A stretch of 64,000 bases of DNA. Source: Cellulophaga sp. Hel_I_12. Its GTDB lineage: Bacteria; Bacteroidota; Bacteroidia; Flavobacteriales; Flavobacteriaceae. The notes below the pieces were generated by a model. The model was given only the letters and a program-made list of their open reading frames with translations. It was not told the DNA's origin and made no database searches. Positions 52,567 to 61,015 of this stretch are shown piece after piece. The position numbers and the translations under genes are program-made. Position 1 is the first letter of the stretch. Each line of letters starts with the position of its first letter. The stretch lies in NCBI RefSeq assembly GCF_000799565.1, contig NZ_JUHB01000001.1:1677501-1741500 (forward strand), given 5' to 3'.

Positions 52567-53424
52567 ATGAAAAAGATTAAAAACGCAATCCTAGCCCTAG
52601 TCACTATTTTAAGTGTAGCCCCTTCAGCCATCGCTCAAAACAGCTTATTATACAAAGTAGAAGGAGAAAACATTGCAACCTCGTATGTATTTGGTACAGT
52701 GCACATGATGCCTAAAGAAGATTTTCTTTTAGAAGAAAAAGTAAAAACTGCATTTTCTGAAAGTGATTTTATTGTTATGGAGTTAGATATGGATGACGCC
52801 AGCATGCAAACCGAAATGATGAAATATGCGATGCTTAGCGGCGATGACTCGCTACAAAACCATATGACAGCTGAAGAGTATAAAATTTTAGACGAATATT
52901 TTACGGCTAAATTAGGCGTTGGCATGGCTGCTTTTAACAAAATGAAACCTTTTATTATTTCTTCCACGGCCATGATAGCACATTTAGGACAAGATATGGC
53001 CAGTTTTGAAAATACCTTTGTACAGATGGCAGGCGAGCAGAAAAAAGAAATAAAGGGACTTGAAACTGTGGCTTTTCAAATGTCTATGTTCGATGAACAA
53101 CCCTATGAAGAGCAAATAGACCAAGTGATTGAGATGCTACAAAAAGAAGGTGGTATTGGAGGATATTTCGATAAGATCATTGCAGCCTACAAAACACAAG
53201 ATATAGAGGTGTTGTATACCTCTTTAAACGAGTTTTTTGAAGAAGATCAAGCCTTTAAAGAAAAAATGCTAGATAAGCGTAACCAAAACTGGATTCCTCA
53301 AATAGCAGATTTATCAAAAGAAAAGACTGTTTTTTACGCCGTAGGCGCAGGCCATTTGGGCGGTGAAGAAGGTGTTATTCGTTTACTAAAAACGGCAGGC
53401 TATACCGTTACTCCAGTGGAGTAA
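52567..53424 (+). CDS. TraB/GumN family protein
   Basis: This 285-residue protein has a signal peptide (ALVTILSVAPSAIAQ). The TraB/GumN domain follows with the conserved GTVHMMP near residue 42 and GAGHLGGEEGVIRLL near the end. The family is structurally related to metal-dependent peptidases (Tiki/EreA group), with activity shown for few members. It is exported and stands alone with its own terminator. Confidence 0.9.
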   Translation: MKKIKNAILALVTILSVAPSAIAQNSLLYKVEGENIATSYVFGTVHMMPKEDFLLEEKVKTAFSESDFIVMELDMDDASMQTEMMKYAMLSGDDSLQNHMTAEEYKILDEYFTAKLGVGMAAFNKMKPFIISSTAMIAHLGQDMASFENTFVQMAGEQKKEIKGLETVAFQMSMFDEQPYEEQIDQVIEMLQKEGGIGGYFDKIIAAYKTQDIEVLYTSLNEFFEEDQAFKEKMLDKRNQNWIPQIADLSKEKTVFYAVGAGHLGGEEGVIRLLKTAGYTVTPVE

Positions 53425-53442
53425 TTCATCCAGACGACCACT

Positions 53443-53483
53443 AAAAAAAGCCCTAGAAAAATGTCTTTCTAGGGCTTTTTTTT
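53443..53483 (+). terminator. Rho-independent terminator
   Basis: The stem AAAAAGCCCTAGAAA / TTTCTAGGGCTTTTT has a short loop and is followed by T. It lies directly after the TraB/GumN gene. Confidence 0.9.
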
Positions 53484-53563
53484 AGTTAGAGCTTAAACTT
53501 TTTTCAACCCTATAGCCATAATGTTCTATTTTTCTACGCCAATACCCAAGCTCTGCGATACGT

Positions 53564-53589
53564 GTTCCCCCTTTGGGGGCTAGGGGGCT
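53564..53589. repeat. Dispersed G/C-run palindrome next to era
   Basis: GTTCCCCCTTTGGGGG followed by CTAGGGGGCT is the inverted-orientation copy of the palindrome at 40109-40136 and 47013-47040. It abuts the era stop codon at 53590. Confidence 0.75.
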
Positions 53590-54477
53590 TTACCCTTGGT
53601 TGTATCCAAAACGCTTTAACTGGTTAGCGTTACTTCGCCAATTTTTATTCACTTTTACATACAATTCTATATGCACTTGTTTGTCGAAAAACTTTTCTAG
53701 GTCTTTCCGGGCTTCTACCCCTACTCTTTTTAAGGCTGATCCTTTGTGACCTATGATGATCCCCTTTTGAGAATCACGTTCTACCATAATTACGGCACGC
53801 ATTCTAATGATCTTATCATCTTCAAAAAACTCTTCCGTATCGATTTCTACGGCATAGGGAATTTCTTTGCTGTACTGCTGTAGAATTTTTTCGCGAATCG
53901 TTTCGTTGACAAAAAATCGTTCTGGCTTATCCGTGAGCTGGTCTTTTGGATAAAAGGCAGGTGATTCTGGTAATAATTCTATAATGCGCTCAAAAACGCC
54001 TTTAATATTAAAATTCATTAAGGCAGATATTAAATGTATTTCTGCCGTTGGCAATTGCTCTTGCCAGTATTGTACTTGTTCTTCTATGATATTTTGCTCT
54101 GTAGTATCGATCTTATTCAATAACAACAAAACGGGAATTTTACTGTTTTGTAGTTTCTCAAAAAAGCGTTCGTCTTTCAAGGCTTTCTCCCCTATTTCGA
54201 CCATATAAATCAAAATATCCGCATCTTCAAAGGCCGATTTTACAAAATCCATCATCGACGATTGCAGTTCATAGGCTGGTTTAATTATCCCAGGCGTATC
54301 GGATAAAATCATTTGAAAATCATCCCCATTGACAATTCCTAAAATTCGGTGCCGTGTGGTCTGTGCTTTCGAGGTGATAATCGATAATTTTTCACCCACA
54401 AAGGCATTCATCAAAGTAGATTTACCAACGTTGGGATTGCCAATAATATTTACAAAACCTGCTTTATGCTTTATCAT
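53590..54477 (-). CDS. era: GTPase Era
   Basis: The 295-residue protein has a GTPase domain (GNPNVGKST, DTPGI, NKID) and a C-terminal KH domain with GHKGSALKRVG. Era binds 16S rRNA near its 3' end and helps 30S assembly. Length is standard. It overlaps the symporter gene by 14 bp, so both are on one transcript. A dispersed palindrome touches its stop codon. Confidence 0.97.
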   Translation of the reverse strand: MIKHKAGFVNIIGNPNVGKSTLMNAFVGEKLSIITSKAQTTRHRILGIVNGDDFQMILSDTPGIIKPAYELQSSMMDFVKSAFEDADILIYMVEIGEKALKDERFFEKLQNSKIPVLLLLNKIDTTEQNIIEEQVQYWQEQLPTAEIHLISALMNFNIKGVFERIIELLPESPAFYPKDQLTDKPERFFVNETIREKILQQYSKEIPYAVEIDTEEFFEDDKIIRMRAVIMVERDSQKGIIIGHKGSALKRVGVEARKDLEKFFDKQVHIELYVKVNKNWRSNANQLKRFGYNQG

Positions 54478-55846
54478 GTTTTACTTTTAAAAAATAGGCT
54501 TTCATGGCCTTATTAACTCTTGGTGCCAAATACAATACCGCTATCATATTCGGGATCACCATCAGGGCAAATGACAAATCAATTAAATTTATCACTAAAT
54601 CTACCGATGCTACCGCTGCAAAGGTAATACTACCCACGTAAATGAAATTATAAAACTTGCCAATTTTCGCATTCGTTATAAATGAAAGGCATTTGGTACC
54701 ATAATACGAATAGGTAAATAAGGTTGATAAGGCAAAAGCACTCACCACCACCATCAATAAAACACCACCATAGGGAATAGAACTTTTAAAGGCATTTAAG
54801 GTCATGGCAATGCCGTTGGTCTCGGTATCTAAATGCGCGCCACTGATAATAATAACAATGGCGGTCAGCGAACATACAATAATGGTATCAATAAATGGAC
54901 CTAACATGGCCACCAAGCCTTCTTGAATAGGTTCCTTGGTCTTAGATTGCCCGTGAAACATAGGTGCGGTACCCACGCCAGATTCATTTGAAAAAACAGC
55001 TCTACGGATGCCGATAATTATTAATCCCCATAAACCACCCGTCACCACCGTTTTAAGATTAAAAGCTTCTGAGAATATAAGGCCGAAAGAAGGTAAAATA
55101 TTCGATGCATTCGTGATCAAAATATACACGACAGCCAGCAAATACACCAAAACCATAAACGGAACAATGGCGGTCGCTACTTTCGCTATTTTTTGGAGTC
55201 CCCCGAAAATAACGAATGAGGTGATGATAGACAGCACAACACCTATGCCTAATCGCCAGTTGAACTCGCCCAAAACCATAATGGCTTCATCTGGTTGTAT
55301 CACGCTCATCAAGGTTTGCGTAAACTGATTGGTGGTAAATGCGGGAAGCACGCCAAACAAACCAGCGATACAAAAGAAAATAGCCAAAGGTTTTGCCTTT
55401 TTTCCCATACCTTGGGTAATATAATACATAGGTCCGCCTTGCAAGGCACCATCCGAATCTTCGCCACGGTACATGATAGACAAACTACAGGAATAAAATT
55501 TAATACACATCCCGATAATAGCGGTCACCCAAATCCAAAAAACAACGCCTGGCCCGCCTAAATAAATAGCTATGGCCACGCCTGCAATATTCCCCATCCC
55601 CACGGTAGCCGCTACCGCAGAAGAAAGTGCTTGTAAGTGACTTACTTCGCCTGGATCGTTTGGATCATCGTACTTACCCGCTGTAATGGCTAAAGCATGT
55701 TTAAAATACCGATAGGGTAATAATTTAGAATAAAAGACTAAAAAAAGCCCGCCACCGATGATTAAAAAAAGCATAACCCACTCGGTATAAGGGAGTACGC
55801 CAGATAAAAATTTATTGATAAGTTCCATGTATTGATCTAAAAACAA
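54464..55846 (-). CDS. Alanine/glycine:cation symporter (AGCS family)
   Basis: The 460-residue membrane protein has about 11 hydrophobic segments. The AGCS signature GMGNIAGVAIAIYLGGPG is in the first third. GAxxRRAVFSNESGVGTAPM, which is conserved in the middle of AGCS proteins, is also present as GIRRAVFSNESGVG. It imports alanine or glycine with sodium. It is the first gene of a unit with era. A promoter-like element for the tRNA lies on the other strand upstream. Confidence 0.93.
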   Translation of the reverse strand: MFLDQYMELINKFLSGVLPYTEWVMLFLIIGGGLFLVFYSKLLPYRYFKHALAITAGKYDDPNDPGEVSHLQALSSAVAATVGMGNIAGVAIAIYLGGPGVVFWIWVTAIIGMCIKFYSCSLSIMYRGEDSDGALQGGPMYYITQGMGKKAKPLAIFFCIAGLFGVLPAFTTNQFTQTLMSVIQPDEAIMVLGEFNWRLGIGVVLSIITSFVIFGGLQKIAKVATAIVPFMVLVYLLAVVYILITNASNILPSFGLIFSEAFNLKTVVTGGLWGLIIIGIRRAVFSNESGVGTAPMFHGQSKTKEPIQEGLVAMLGPFIDTIIVCSLTAIVIIISGAHLDTETNGIAMTLNAFKSSIPYGGVLLMVVVSAFALSTLFTYSYYGTKCLSFITNAKIGKFYNFIYVGSITFAAVASVDLVINLIDLSFALMVIPNMIAVLYLAPRVNKAMKAYFLKVKHDKA

Positions 55847-55907
55847 GTTTGAGCGGGGAATTTAAGGATTTTTAAATGGAACTGTTTAAAATATTTATCA
55901 AATTAAG

Positions 55908-55940
55908 TTTTGATAGTAATAAAAAAGCTTCGTATATTTG
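55908..55940 (+). promoter_or_regulatory. Promoter for the initiator tRNA
   Basis: TTTTG at 55908-55912, a 20-nt spacer, and TATATTTG at 55933-55940 match the Bacteroidota consensus very well. Transcription would start near 55947 and read the partial tRNA copy (56015-56031) before the intact tRNA at 56118. Confidence 0.7.
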
Positions 55941-56010
55941 CAGTCCGAAATAATTCAGTCAGCCTAATGAACTGAAAGCTTAAAAGCTAAGTTGGTTGTT
56001 TTGGAAACCC

Positions 56011-56031
56011 ATATCGCGGGATAGAGCAGTA
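56011..56031 (+). repeat. Duplicated 5' fragment of the initiator tRNA
   Basis: These 21 nt are identical to 56114-56134, which covers 4 nt of leader and the first 17 nt of the tRNA (CGCGGGATAGAGCAGTA). A dispersed CTTCGACTACGCTCAG element follows at once (56031-56056). The copy lacks the rest of a tRNA. Confidence 0.85.
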
Positions 56032-56117
56032 CCCTTCGACTACGCTCAGGATAAAGTACCTACTTTACACTGAAAAAGTCTTATCAAGATCGCTCTAAAC
56101 CAACAAATGGAATATAT

Positions 56118-56190
<73 letters not shown>

Positions 56191-56201
56191 CTAGTAAAGA
56201 C

Positions 56202-56232
56202 AAGCCTTTCAAGAAATTGAGAGGCTTTTTTT
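56202..56232 (+). terminator. Rho-independent terminator after the tRNA
   Basis: The stem AAGCCTTTCA / TGAGAGGCTT (one G-T wobble) is followed by a T run, 12 nt past the tRNA end. Just beyond is a direct repeat of GTACAGAATAA (about 56245-56268). Confidence 0.85.
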
Positions 56233-56440
56233 ATTCTACCTAGTACAGAATAAGTACAGAATAAAGTCAAACTCAGAAGTCAATAGTTTTTAATATTAAA
56301 TGTTTCTTTTTGTCTATAATCCATATGAATTACAAGGTCGAATAATAAATTTTACTAAGCTGCAACCCTATTCCTTCCTAAGGGAAGTTTATTATCATAC
56401 AATATAACCGCAATTTAAACTCGTAAAATATGCTAAATAG

Positions 56441-57091
56441 GTAGAATTAAAACTTTGGGAGGGTAATTCTAAACATCAAACAGAATGCTTGCAAATGACG
56501 AGACTCCTTTCTGTATATACAAAACAGAGCACGATGTTAAAAAACAAACTGCACGGAGAGGCTGTATTAGGGAATCTGAGTAAGGTGGTTGTAAATTCTT
56601 TAAAACGAAGTTTAAAGCACGTGAAAAAAGAACTAAAAACCTTAGAAGATAAATTACTTGAAATGGTAAAAGAGAATCATCAAGATGTTTTAACCCGCCT
56701 AAAAACTATACCAGGCATAGGGAACAAAACAGCTGTGATGTTAATTGTTTTAACCGATGGTTTTGATCGTTTTAAAAGTGGAAGTGAGTTATGTAGTTAT
56801 GCGGGTTTAACCCCTGTAATTAGAAAGAGTGGTAGTAGTGTAAACGGACGAAGTAGAATTAGTAAAATAGGTAATCAAAAGCTGCGTAATTTATTATTTA
56901 TGTGCAGTTTTAATGCTTGTAAATACAACAAAGCTTGTCGAGATATTTATCAGCGCATAGTGGCTAAAGGAAAGAGCAAAAAACTAGCTTTAATTGCGGT
57001 ATGTAATAAGGTCTTAAAACAAGCCTTTGCAATTGCTAAATCAGGATTGATATATGACGATACTTATAGAAGTATTCTAGTAAAAAATTAA
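56441..57091 (+). pseudogene. IS110-family transposase, 5'-truncated
   Basis: The open frame runs from just after a TAG at 56438 to the stop at 57091. The first plausible start is TTG at 56489. It encodes only the C-terminal part of an IS110/IS1111 transposase: a coiled helical region, then LKTIPGIGNKTAVMLIVLTDGF, SYAGLTPVIRKSGSS and KIGNQKLRNLLFMC, which is the Transposase_20 domain with its helix-hairpin-helix. The N-terminal DEDD RuvC-like catalytic domain is missing, so the element cannot move by itself. It lies next to the initiator tRNA. Confidence 0.9.
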
Positions 57092-57251
57092 TATCATTTT
57101 ACTTGTTTTTTACCACAGTACTTTGTTATGTGCATACTGGATTCAATAGTATTGCTTTTTTTGAAAATTGTCCATGCGTTAGTAATAAACATCCATTCCA
57201 TAGTCTTTTGTTTCGTCTCAAATTTGCACTGTAACAAATAAACAAGAAACG

Positions 57252-57971
57252 ATGAAAACTAAAGTTCCATTAAAATTAGCATTCCTAGTTTTTCTACTAG
57301 GATTTACAATTCAAACATTTTCAAAATCTAAAAACACAAACATTATGAACAGTACAAAAAAAGAAACTATCGGATTATTAGTAATTATGAAAGCAAAAAC
57401 AGGAAAAGAACAAGACGTCAAAAGCTTCTTACTTGGTGGATTAGCATTAGTAAATCAAGAACCTCAAACAGTATCTTGGTTTGCCTTTCAAATAGATAAT
57501 AATACTTTTGGTATTTATGATACTTTTGAAGTAGAAGAAGGAAGACAAGCACATTTAACAGGCGAAGTTGCGAAGGCATTATTAGCAAATGCAGGTGATT
57601 TATTAGAGAACTTTGATCCTAGCACAGATATTCAAGCAGTAGATGTATTAGCATCTAATCATAAATCCGGATTGCAAAACAAGGGTTTGCTTGTTATTAT
57701 GAAATCTAAAGAAGCAAAGACAACAGATGTTGAAAACTTCCTTAATGTCGGCAAACAATTAGTTGGTGACGAGCCAAAAACTTTATCTTGGTATGCTATA
57801 AAAATAGATGCTACTACATATGCAATCTTTGATACTTTTGCAGATGATTCTGGTAGAGATACACATTTAACAGGGAAAGTTGCAGCAGCACTTATGGAAA
57901 ATGCGCCTGTTCTTTTAGATGGTTTTGAAGCATCAGCAATTCAAAAAATAGACATCATAGCTTCGAAATAA
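57252..57971 (+). CDS. Exported protein with two tandem ABM-type domains
   Basis: This 239-residue protein has a signal-like N terminus (LAFLVFLLGFTIQTFSKS). Two very similar domains follow, at about 40-135 and 145-239. Each has LLVIMK, VxxFL, EPxTxSWxAxxID, YxIFDTF and HLTGxVAxALxxNA. These are dimeric alpha/beta barrel (antibiotic biosynthesis monooxygenase-like) domains, arisen by internal duplication. Such domains are usually cytosolic; here an export signal is present. The catalytic role is unknown. It has its own terminator and precedes an AraC regulator. Confidence 0.8.
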   Translation: MKTKVPLKLAFLVFLLGFTIQTFSKSKNTNIMNSTKKETIGLLVIMKAKTGKEQDVKSFLLGGLALVNQEPQTVSWFAFQIDNNTFGIYDTFEVEEGRQAHLTGEVAKALLANAGDLLENFDPSTDIQAVDVLASNHKSGLQNKGLLVIMKSKEAKTTDVENFLNVGKQLVGDEPKTLSWYAIKIDATTYAIFDTFADDSGRDTHLTGKVAAALMENAPVLLDGFEASAIQKIDIIASK

Positions 57972-57984
57972 TTGTTATCTTTAG

Positions 57985-58013
57985 AAAGGAGTGTAACAAA
58001 CACTCCTTTCTTT
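57985..58013 (+). terminator. Rho-independent terminator
   Basis: A 10-bp perfect stem AAAGGAGTGT / ACACTCCTTT with an AACAA loop is followed by CTTTT. It separates the ABM gene from the AraC gene. Confidence 0.88.
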
Positions 58014-58046
58014 TAATACGTAACATTAAAGAAGAAATAGACTCTT

Positions 58047-58910
58047 ATGGCTCAAATTATTATTGATAAGCAAAATGGTGAACTGGCATTTAGACTAGAA
58101 AGGTTTGAAAATCTTAATCAATTTGACCATTTACAGCGAAAAAATTATTATTCTATTATTTTACTAAAAGGAAACAATTACAAGTTAAAAGTAGATGTTT
58201 CTAATTATGAATTACAAGGCAACCAAATGATTTGCTTGTCACCTTATCAACCATTTATGATTTCTTCTGAAGAGTCTTGTTCAGGCTGGTTATTAAATTT
58301 TCACCCTGACTTTTTTTGCACATATCGACATCAAAATGAAATTGAAACAGAGGGCATTCTTTTTAACAACTTTCATGGATTACCACATTTTAAAATTTCT
58401 GAAGAAGCGTTGTTTTTTAACCTTATAGATCAAATTTCAAAAGAAATGGATAGAGATTCTATTGCTCAGCATGAGGTTCTTGTGGCTTTTTTAAAGGTGT
58501 TTTTAATAGAAGCTGTGAGACAAAAAAAACAATCCAATAAAGATATAGTGCCAAAATTTTCTGATGATCAATCTGAAATATTGCAAAATTTAGTAGATTC
58601 TATTGAGAAGAATTATTCTGAGTTACACTCTCCGAAAGATTATGCAGATGTTTTATGTGTTAGCACTAAAACATTGGCTGGAATTGTGAAAAAATATTTA
58701 CAGCAAACACCTAGTTCGTTAATTTCTAATAGAATTATTATAGAGGCTAAACGCGAACTATATTTAACCTCAAAACCTTTGAAACAAATCGCAGCTAATC
58801 TTGGGTATGACGATGAATTTTATTTTAGTAGGTTTTTCAAGAAGAAAGTAGGTGTTTCTCCCGATAATTATAGAAAGACAGTAGGTTTTGCTAAACTAGA
58901 AAAATTATGA
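58047..58910 (+). CDS. AraC-family transcriptional regulator
   Basis: This 287-residue protein has an N-terminal ligand-binding-like region (cupin type, about 1-160). A C-terminal HTH_18 domain follows, with both helix-turn-helix parts (DYADVLCVSTKTLAGIVKKY; QIAANLGYDDEFYFSRFFKK). The C-terminal motif (GVSPDNYRKT) is standard for AraC. It lies directly after the tandem ABM gene and may regulate it. It is the last ordinary gene before the cassette-like region. Confidence 0.92.
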   Translation: MAQIIIDKQNGELAFRLERFENLNQFDHLQRKNYYSIILLKGNNYKLKVDVSNYELQGNQMICLSPYQPFMISSEESCSGWLLNFHPDFFCTYRHQNEIETEGILFNNFHGLPHFKISEEALFFNLIDQISKEMDRDSIAQHEVLVAFLKVFLIEAVRQKKQSNKDIVPKFSDDQSEILQNLVDSIEKNYSELHSPKDYADVLCVSTKTLAGIVKKYLQQTPSSLISNRIIIEAKRELYLTSKPLKQIAANLGYDDEFYFSRFFKKKVGVSPDNYRKTVGFAKLEKL

Positions 58911-58932
58911 TTGTCAGTATGTCTTAAGTTGC

Positions 58933-58985
58933 ACATAACGTATGCAGATATGCGGCGTTTTAATGCCGTATATGTGCTGTTGTGT
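58933..58985. other. attC-like site A (array end)
   Basis: This 53-nt inverted repeat runs from ACATAAC (58933-58939) to GTTGTGT (58979-58985). The inner stem is ATATGCGGC / GCCGTATAT with one G-T wobble on the plus strand. The outer end TAAACACAAC (minus strand) differs in one base from TAAATACAAC at the start of site B, across the intervening segment. It would be the terminal attC of an array reading on the minus strand. Confidence 0.6.
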
Positions 58986-59108
58986 TTAGTATTTATTCAT
59001 TAGTAAATATACATTTTTTAAATACGATGTCAGTCAGCCGCCACATTAAAAGCGCTCCATATATCTTTTGCTTTTTTTATTATGTGCTTTATCAACCCAG
59101 ACTGATAA

Positions 59109-59423
59109 GGCATCGTCATCAAAAAACGGTCGCTATTATTTCCAAACTCCACTCACTCCAATTTTTATAATACCCTCAGGATCTGTAAATCACTTGACTA
59201 TGTCAAAAATTTCCAGTACCTTCATCAAACTGATATACGTTCCCAACGTTTTGATAGTGAAACTCTCAACGATGTCAATCGAATCAGTTTGAAACGAAAC
59301 TTTATTCAAAGTTCCATTCCTCAGTATTTTAAAAATTGTACTACTCTTAGCTTAATAGCGTCCGAAAAAGAGTATTTGGAACCCAAAAGGCTGATCTTAT
59401 TAAATACAACGTTTGGGCTATGA
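59109..59423 (+). other. Start-less open frame of 104 codons in cassette 1 (possible gene remnant)
   Basis: The plus frame has no stop between the TAA at 59106-59108 and the TGA at 59421-59423, which lies inside site B. It has no ATG-initiated plausible start in the first third. The composition looks protein-like (SLDYVKNFQYLHQTDIRSQR). The codon-aligned minus frame has three stops, so a real minus-strand gene is less likely. It may be a decayed fragment trapped in a cassette. No other gene is recognised in 58986-59403. Confidence 0.25.
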
Positions 59424-59600
59424 TTAGTGCGGGGCAGAAATCCGACGGATTTCCAACTAAGCACTAAGCAAAAGCAGTTTTTTTTGTTTTAATTTTTAGC
59501 TTTCAAAGCAAAATCAAACTGATTTTGCGCACTTTATAAATATACTCAAAGCACTGAACTAAACACCAAAGCCCGCATTAATTATAGCCGTTGTTGGGCA
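59404..59600. other. attC-like site B
   Basis: The 197-nt site starts ATACAAC and ends GTTGGGC. The arms GGCTATGATTAGTGCGGG (59415-59432) and CCCGCATTAATTATAGCC (about 59572-59589) pair at 16 of 18 positions, and the two exceptions are G-T wobbles on the plus strand. An inner AGCACTAAGC motif and GCGCACTTTATAAATATAC are shared with site D. Read on the minus strand, it begins 17 bp after the stop of the membrane protein gene. Confidence 0.7.
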
Positions 59601-59616
59601 CAGGTTTTTTATTTGT

Positions 59617-60177
59617 TTAGTGCAAATTCAATTGATTGTTCGCAGAGCGCTTAAATAGCATGCTCGATAAATAAAACAGAAAAGCAAAAAATCCGCTTAA
59701 TAAAAAAACTCCAGGCACACTTGGTGACCATGAAATTTCTGATGGTGGCCAAATAATTATTGCTATCATTGGTACCATCATTTGAACAACAGATGCAACT
59801 AATAAAGTTTTTGACATTCCTTTGGCCTTAAATCGAGAAATCAGAGCACCTACCAGACCTACCAAAAAAACTGCACCAAACAAAAGATTGGCATCTTGGT
59901 TTTCACTGCCTATAATTCCCACAGCACCGTTCACCCAGAATAGCAAAAAGGCACCCAAAAGTCCTATTACAAAAGCCATTTTATAGGTGGTTTTTTTTGA
60001 TTTTATCGAGACAATTTCATAGGCGATTCCTATTCCGATCAATACAATTCCCATTATTAAGAAATCGGTCAAGTCCCAGTTTATTTCATCAGTAAATCTC
60101 ATTGCAATAAACGGAATTAGTAAAGTGCAAATCACAAAGACAATCCAACCAATAAGTCTTTTAGTATCTAAAATCAT
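59617..60177 (-). CDS. Cassette-borne membrane protein, unknown
   Basis: This 186-residue protein has about six hydrophobic segments (for example GWIVFVICTLLIPFIAMRF, FLIMGIVLIGIGIAYEIV, LFGAVFLVGLVGALI). The family is not recognised. The gene fills most of the segment between sites B and C and is oriented toward site B, as a gene in an integron cassette is oriented toward its own attC. The 5' leader from site C is about 60 bp. Confidence 0.72.
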   Translation of the reverse strand: MILDTKRLIGWIVFVICTLLIPFIAMRFTDEINWDLTDFLIMGIVLIGIGIAYEIVSIKSKKTTYKMAFVIGLLGAFLLFWVNGAVGIIGSENQDANLLFGAVFLVGLVGALISRFKAKGMSKTLLVASVVQMMVPMIAIIIWPPSEISWSPSVPGVFLLSGFFAFLFYLSSMLFKRSANNQLNLH

Positions 60178-60236
60178 ATTCTAATTTAATGATTTTAACT
60201 CATTTTTCATAAACTTTCCATTTTCAGTTTACTTGT

Positions 60237-60435
60237 GCCCAACGGTTTTGTATAAGATTAGTGTGGGAGGTAGACAATGATTAAATTGTCAGCCGAGCCA
60301 CAAGCTTATACTTATTTTGTGTTTTTATCTTTGTCGGACTAAAAATAAATAAATAAGAATAAGCGACACAATAAAGAAACCAAAACTTTGGGTTAAACCA
60401 TAAAAACCCACATTAATTTTATACGGTGTTGGCTA
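60237..60435. other. attC-like site C
   Basis: The 199-nt site starts GCCCAAC (60237) and ends GTTGGCT (60434). The arms GTATAAGATTAGTGTGGG and CCCACATTAATTTTATAC pair at 16 of 18 positions with plus-strand G-T wobbles at the exceptions. Its GTGCCCAAC end is the exact complement of GTTGGGCAC at the end of site B, and its other end GTTGGCTAC is the exact complement of the start of site D. An inner GAGCCACAAGC motif resembles those of sites B and D. Confidence 0.72.
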
Positions 60436-60597
60436 CAGTTTTTTATTTCGTTCCGTTTTAAATTCTGTTAAATTTTCCTCAATCAATTTCTTTTCGGCAA
60501 TACGTTCTCCTTTCCAGAAAAACCTTTTTCCAATTTTCCTCAAATGTTTGTGCCATTCAGAATCGGTTGTCAATTGACCTTTTCGTTTATTTCCCAT
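60433..60597 (-). CDS. Small basic cassette protein, unknown
   Basis: This is a 54-residue protein from ATG to TAG, starting MGNKRKGQLTTDSEWHKHLR, highly basic with no hydrophobic segment. Its start overlaps the end of the DUF4288 gene by 11 bp, so the two are likely co-translated. Its stop codon TAG lies inside the core of site C (GTAGCCAACACC on the minus strand reads through the stop), so the coding region ends exactly at the site. The family is unknown. Confidence 0.6.
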   Translation of the reverse strand: MGNKRKGQLTTDSEWHKHLRKIGKRFFWKGERIAEKKLIEENLTEFKTERNKKL

Positions 60598-61003
60598 TTT
60601 CAGTCAATTTTTGTTTCGGTTTTATTAATTCCATAAGTTCCTTTTTTTTATAAGGCATTCTCATAGTCCTCCGATTACTAATAAATCCGTAATCATTCCA
60701 CATTAATTCTGCTCCATCTTCAATGTCCTCATAGATTGGAAGTAATTCTCCTATTCCGACAAAAATCGATTCCATTTCTTGTTGGTCAGAGTTAATGAAT
60801 TTATAATTTTTCTCTTTTCCTAGTTTTACGGCTTTGTCAAATGCTTTTTCGGGTGAGTCCGCTTTAATAAGATGATGATTCCCCCAAGTTGTTACTCTCC
60901 GTAAATCTTGTTTTTCATTTCGGATAACGGGTTCGTATTTTTCGATAATCTCAACGATATACCAATTTCCATTTTCGTTCGATATTTTTTCTTGGGTTTT
61001 CAT
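60587..61003 (-). CDS. DUF4288 domain protein
   Basis: This 138-residue protein matches DUF4288 by its start (NGNWYIVEIIEKYEP), its mid motif SPEKAFDKAVKLGKEKNY and the end part SIFVGIGELLPIYEDIEDGAELMW. It is cytosolic, with no signal or membrane part. Its start is only 13 bp from the edge of site D, leaving a very short leader, as is common for genes in integron cassettes. The function of DUF4288 is unknown, though it is often found in accessory regions. Confidence 0.75.
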   Translation of the reverse strand: MKTQEKISNENGNWYIVEIIEKYEPVIRNEKQDLRRVTTWGNHHLIKADSPEKAFDKAVKLGKEKNYKFINSDQQEMESIFVGIGELLPIYEDIEDGAELMWNDYGFISNRRTMRMPYKKKELMELIKPKQKLTENGK

Positions 61004-61015
61004 TTCTCAAATTGT

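Noticed and set aside
54464-56117. A glycine or lysine riboswitch before the AGCS or lysS genes
   Set aside because: The leader before lysS is only about 20 nt, and no glycine aptamer core was seen before the symporter gene.
58982-59292. Two plus-strand frames of 62 and 74 codons between sites A and B
   Set aside because: They have no family features, overlap one another in different frames and are less coherent than the start-less frame at 59109-59423.
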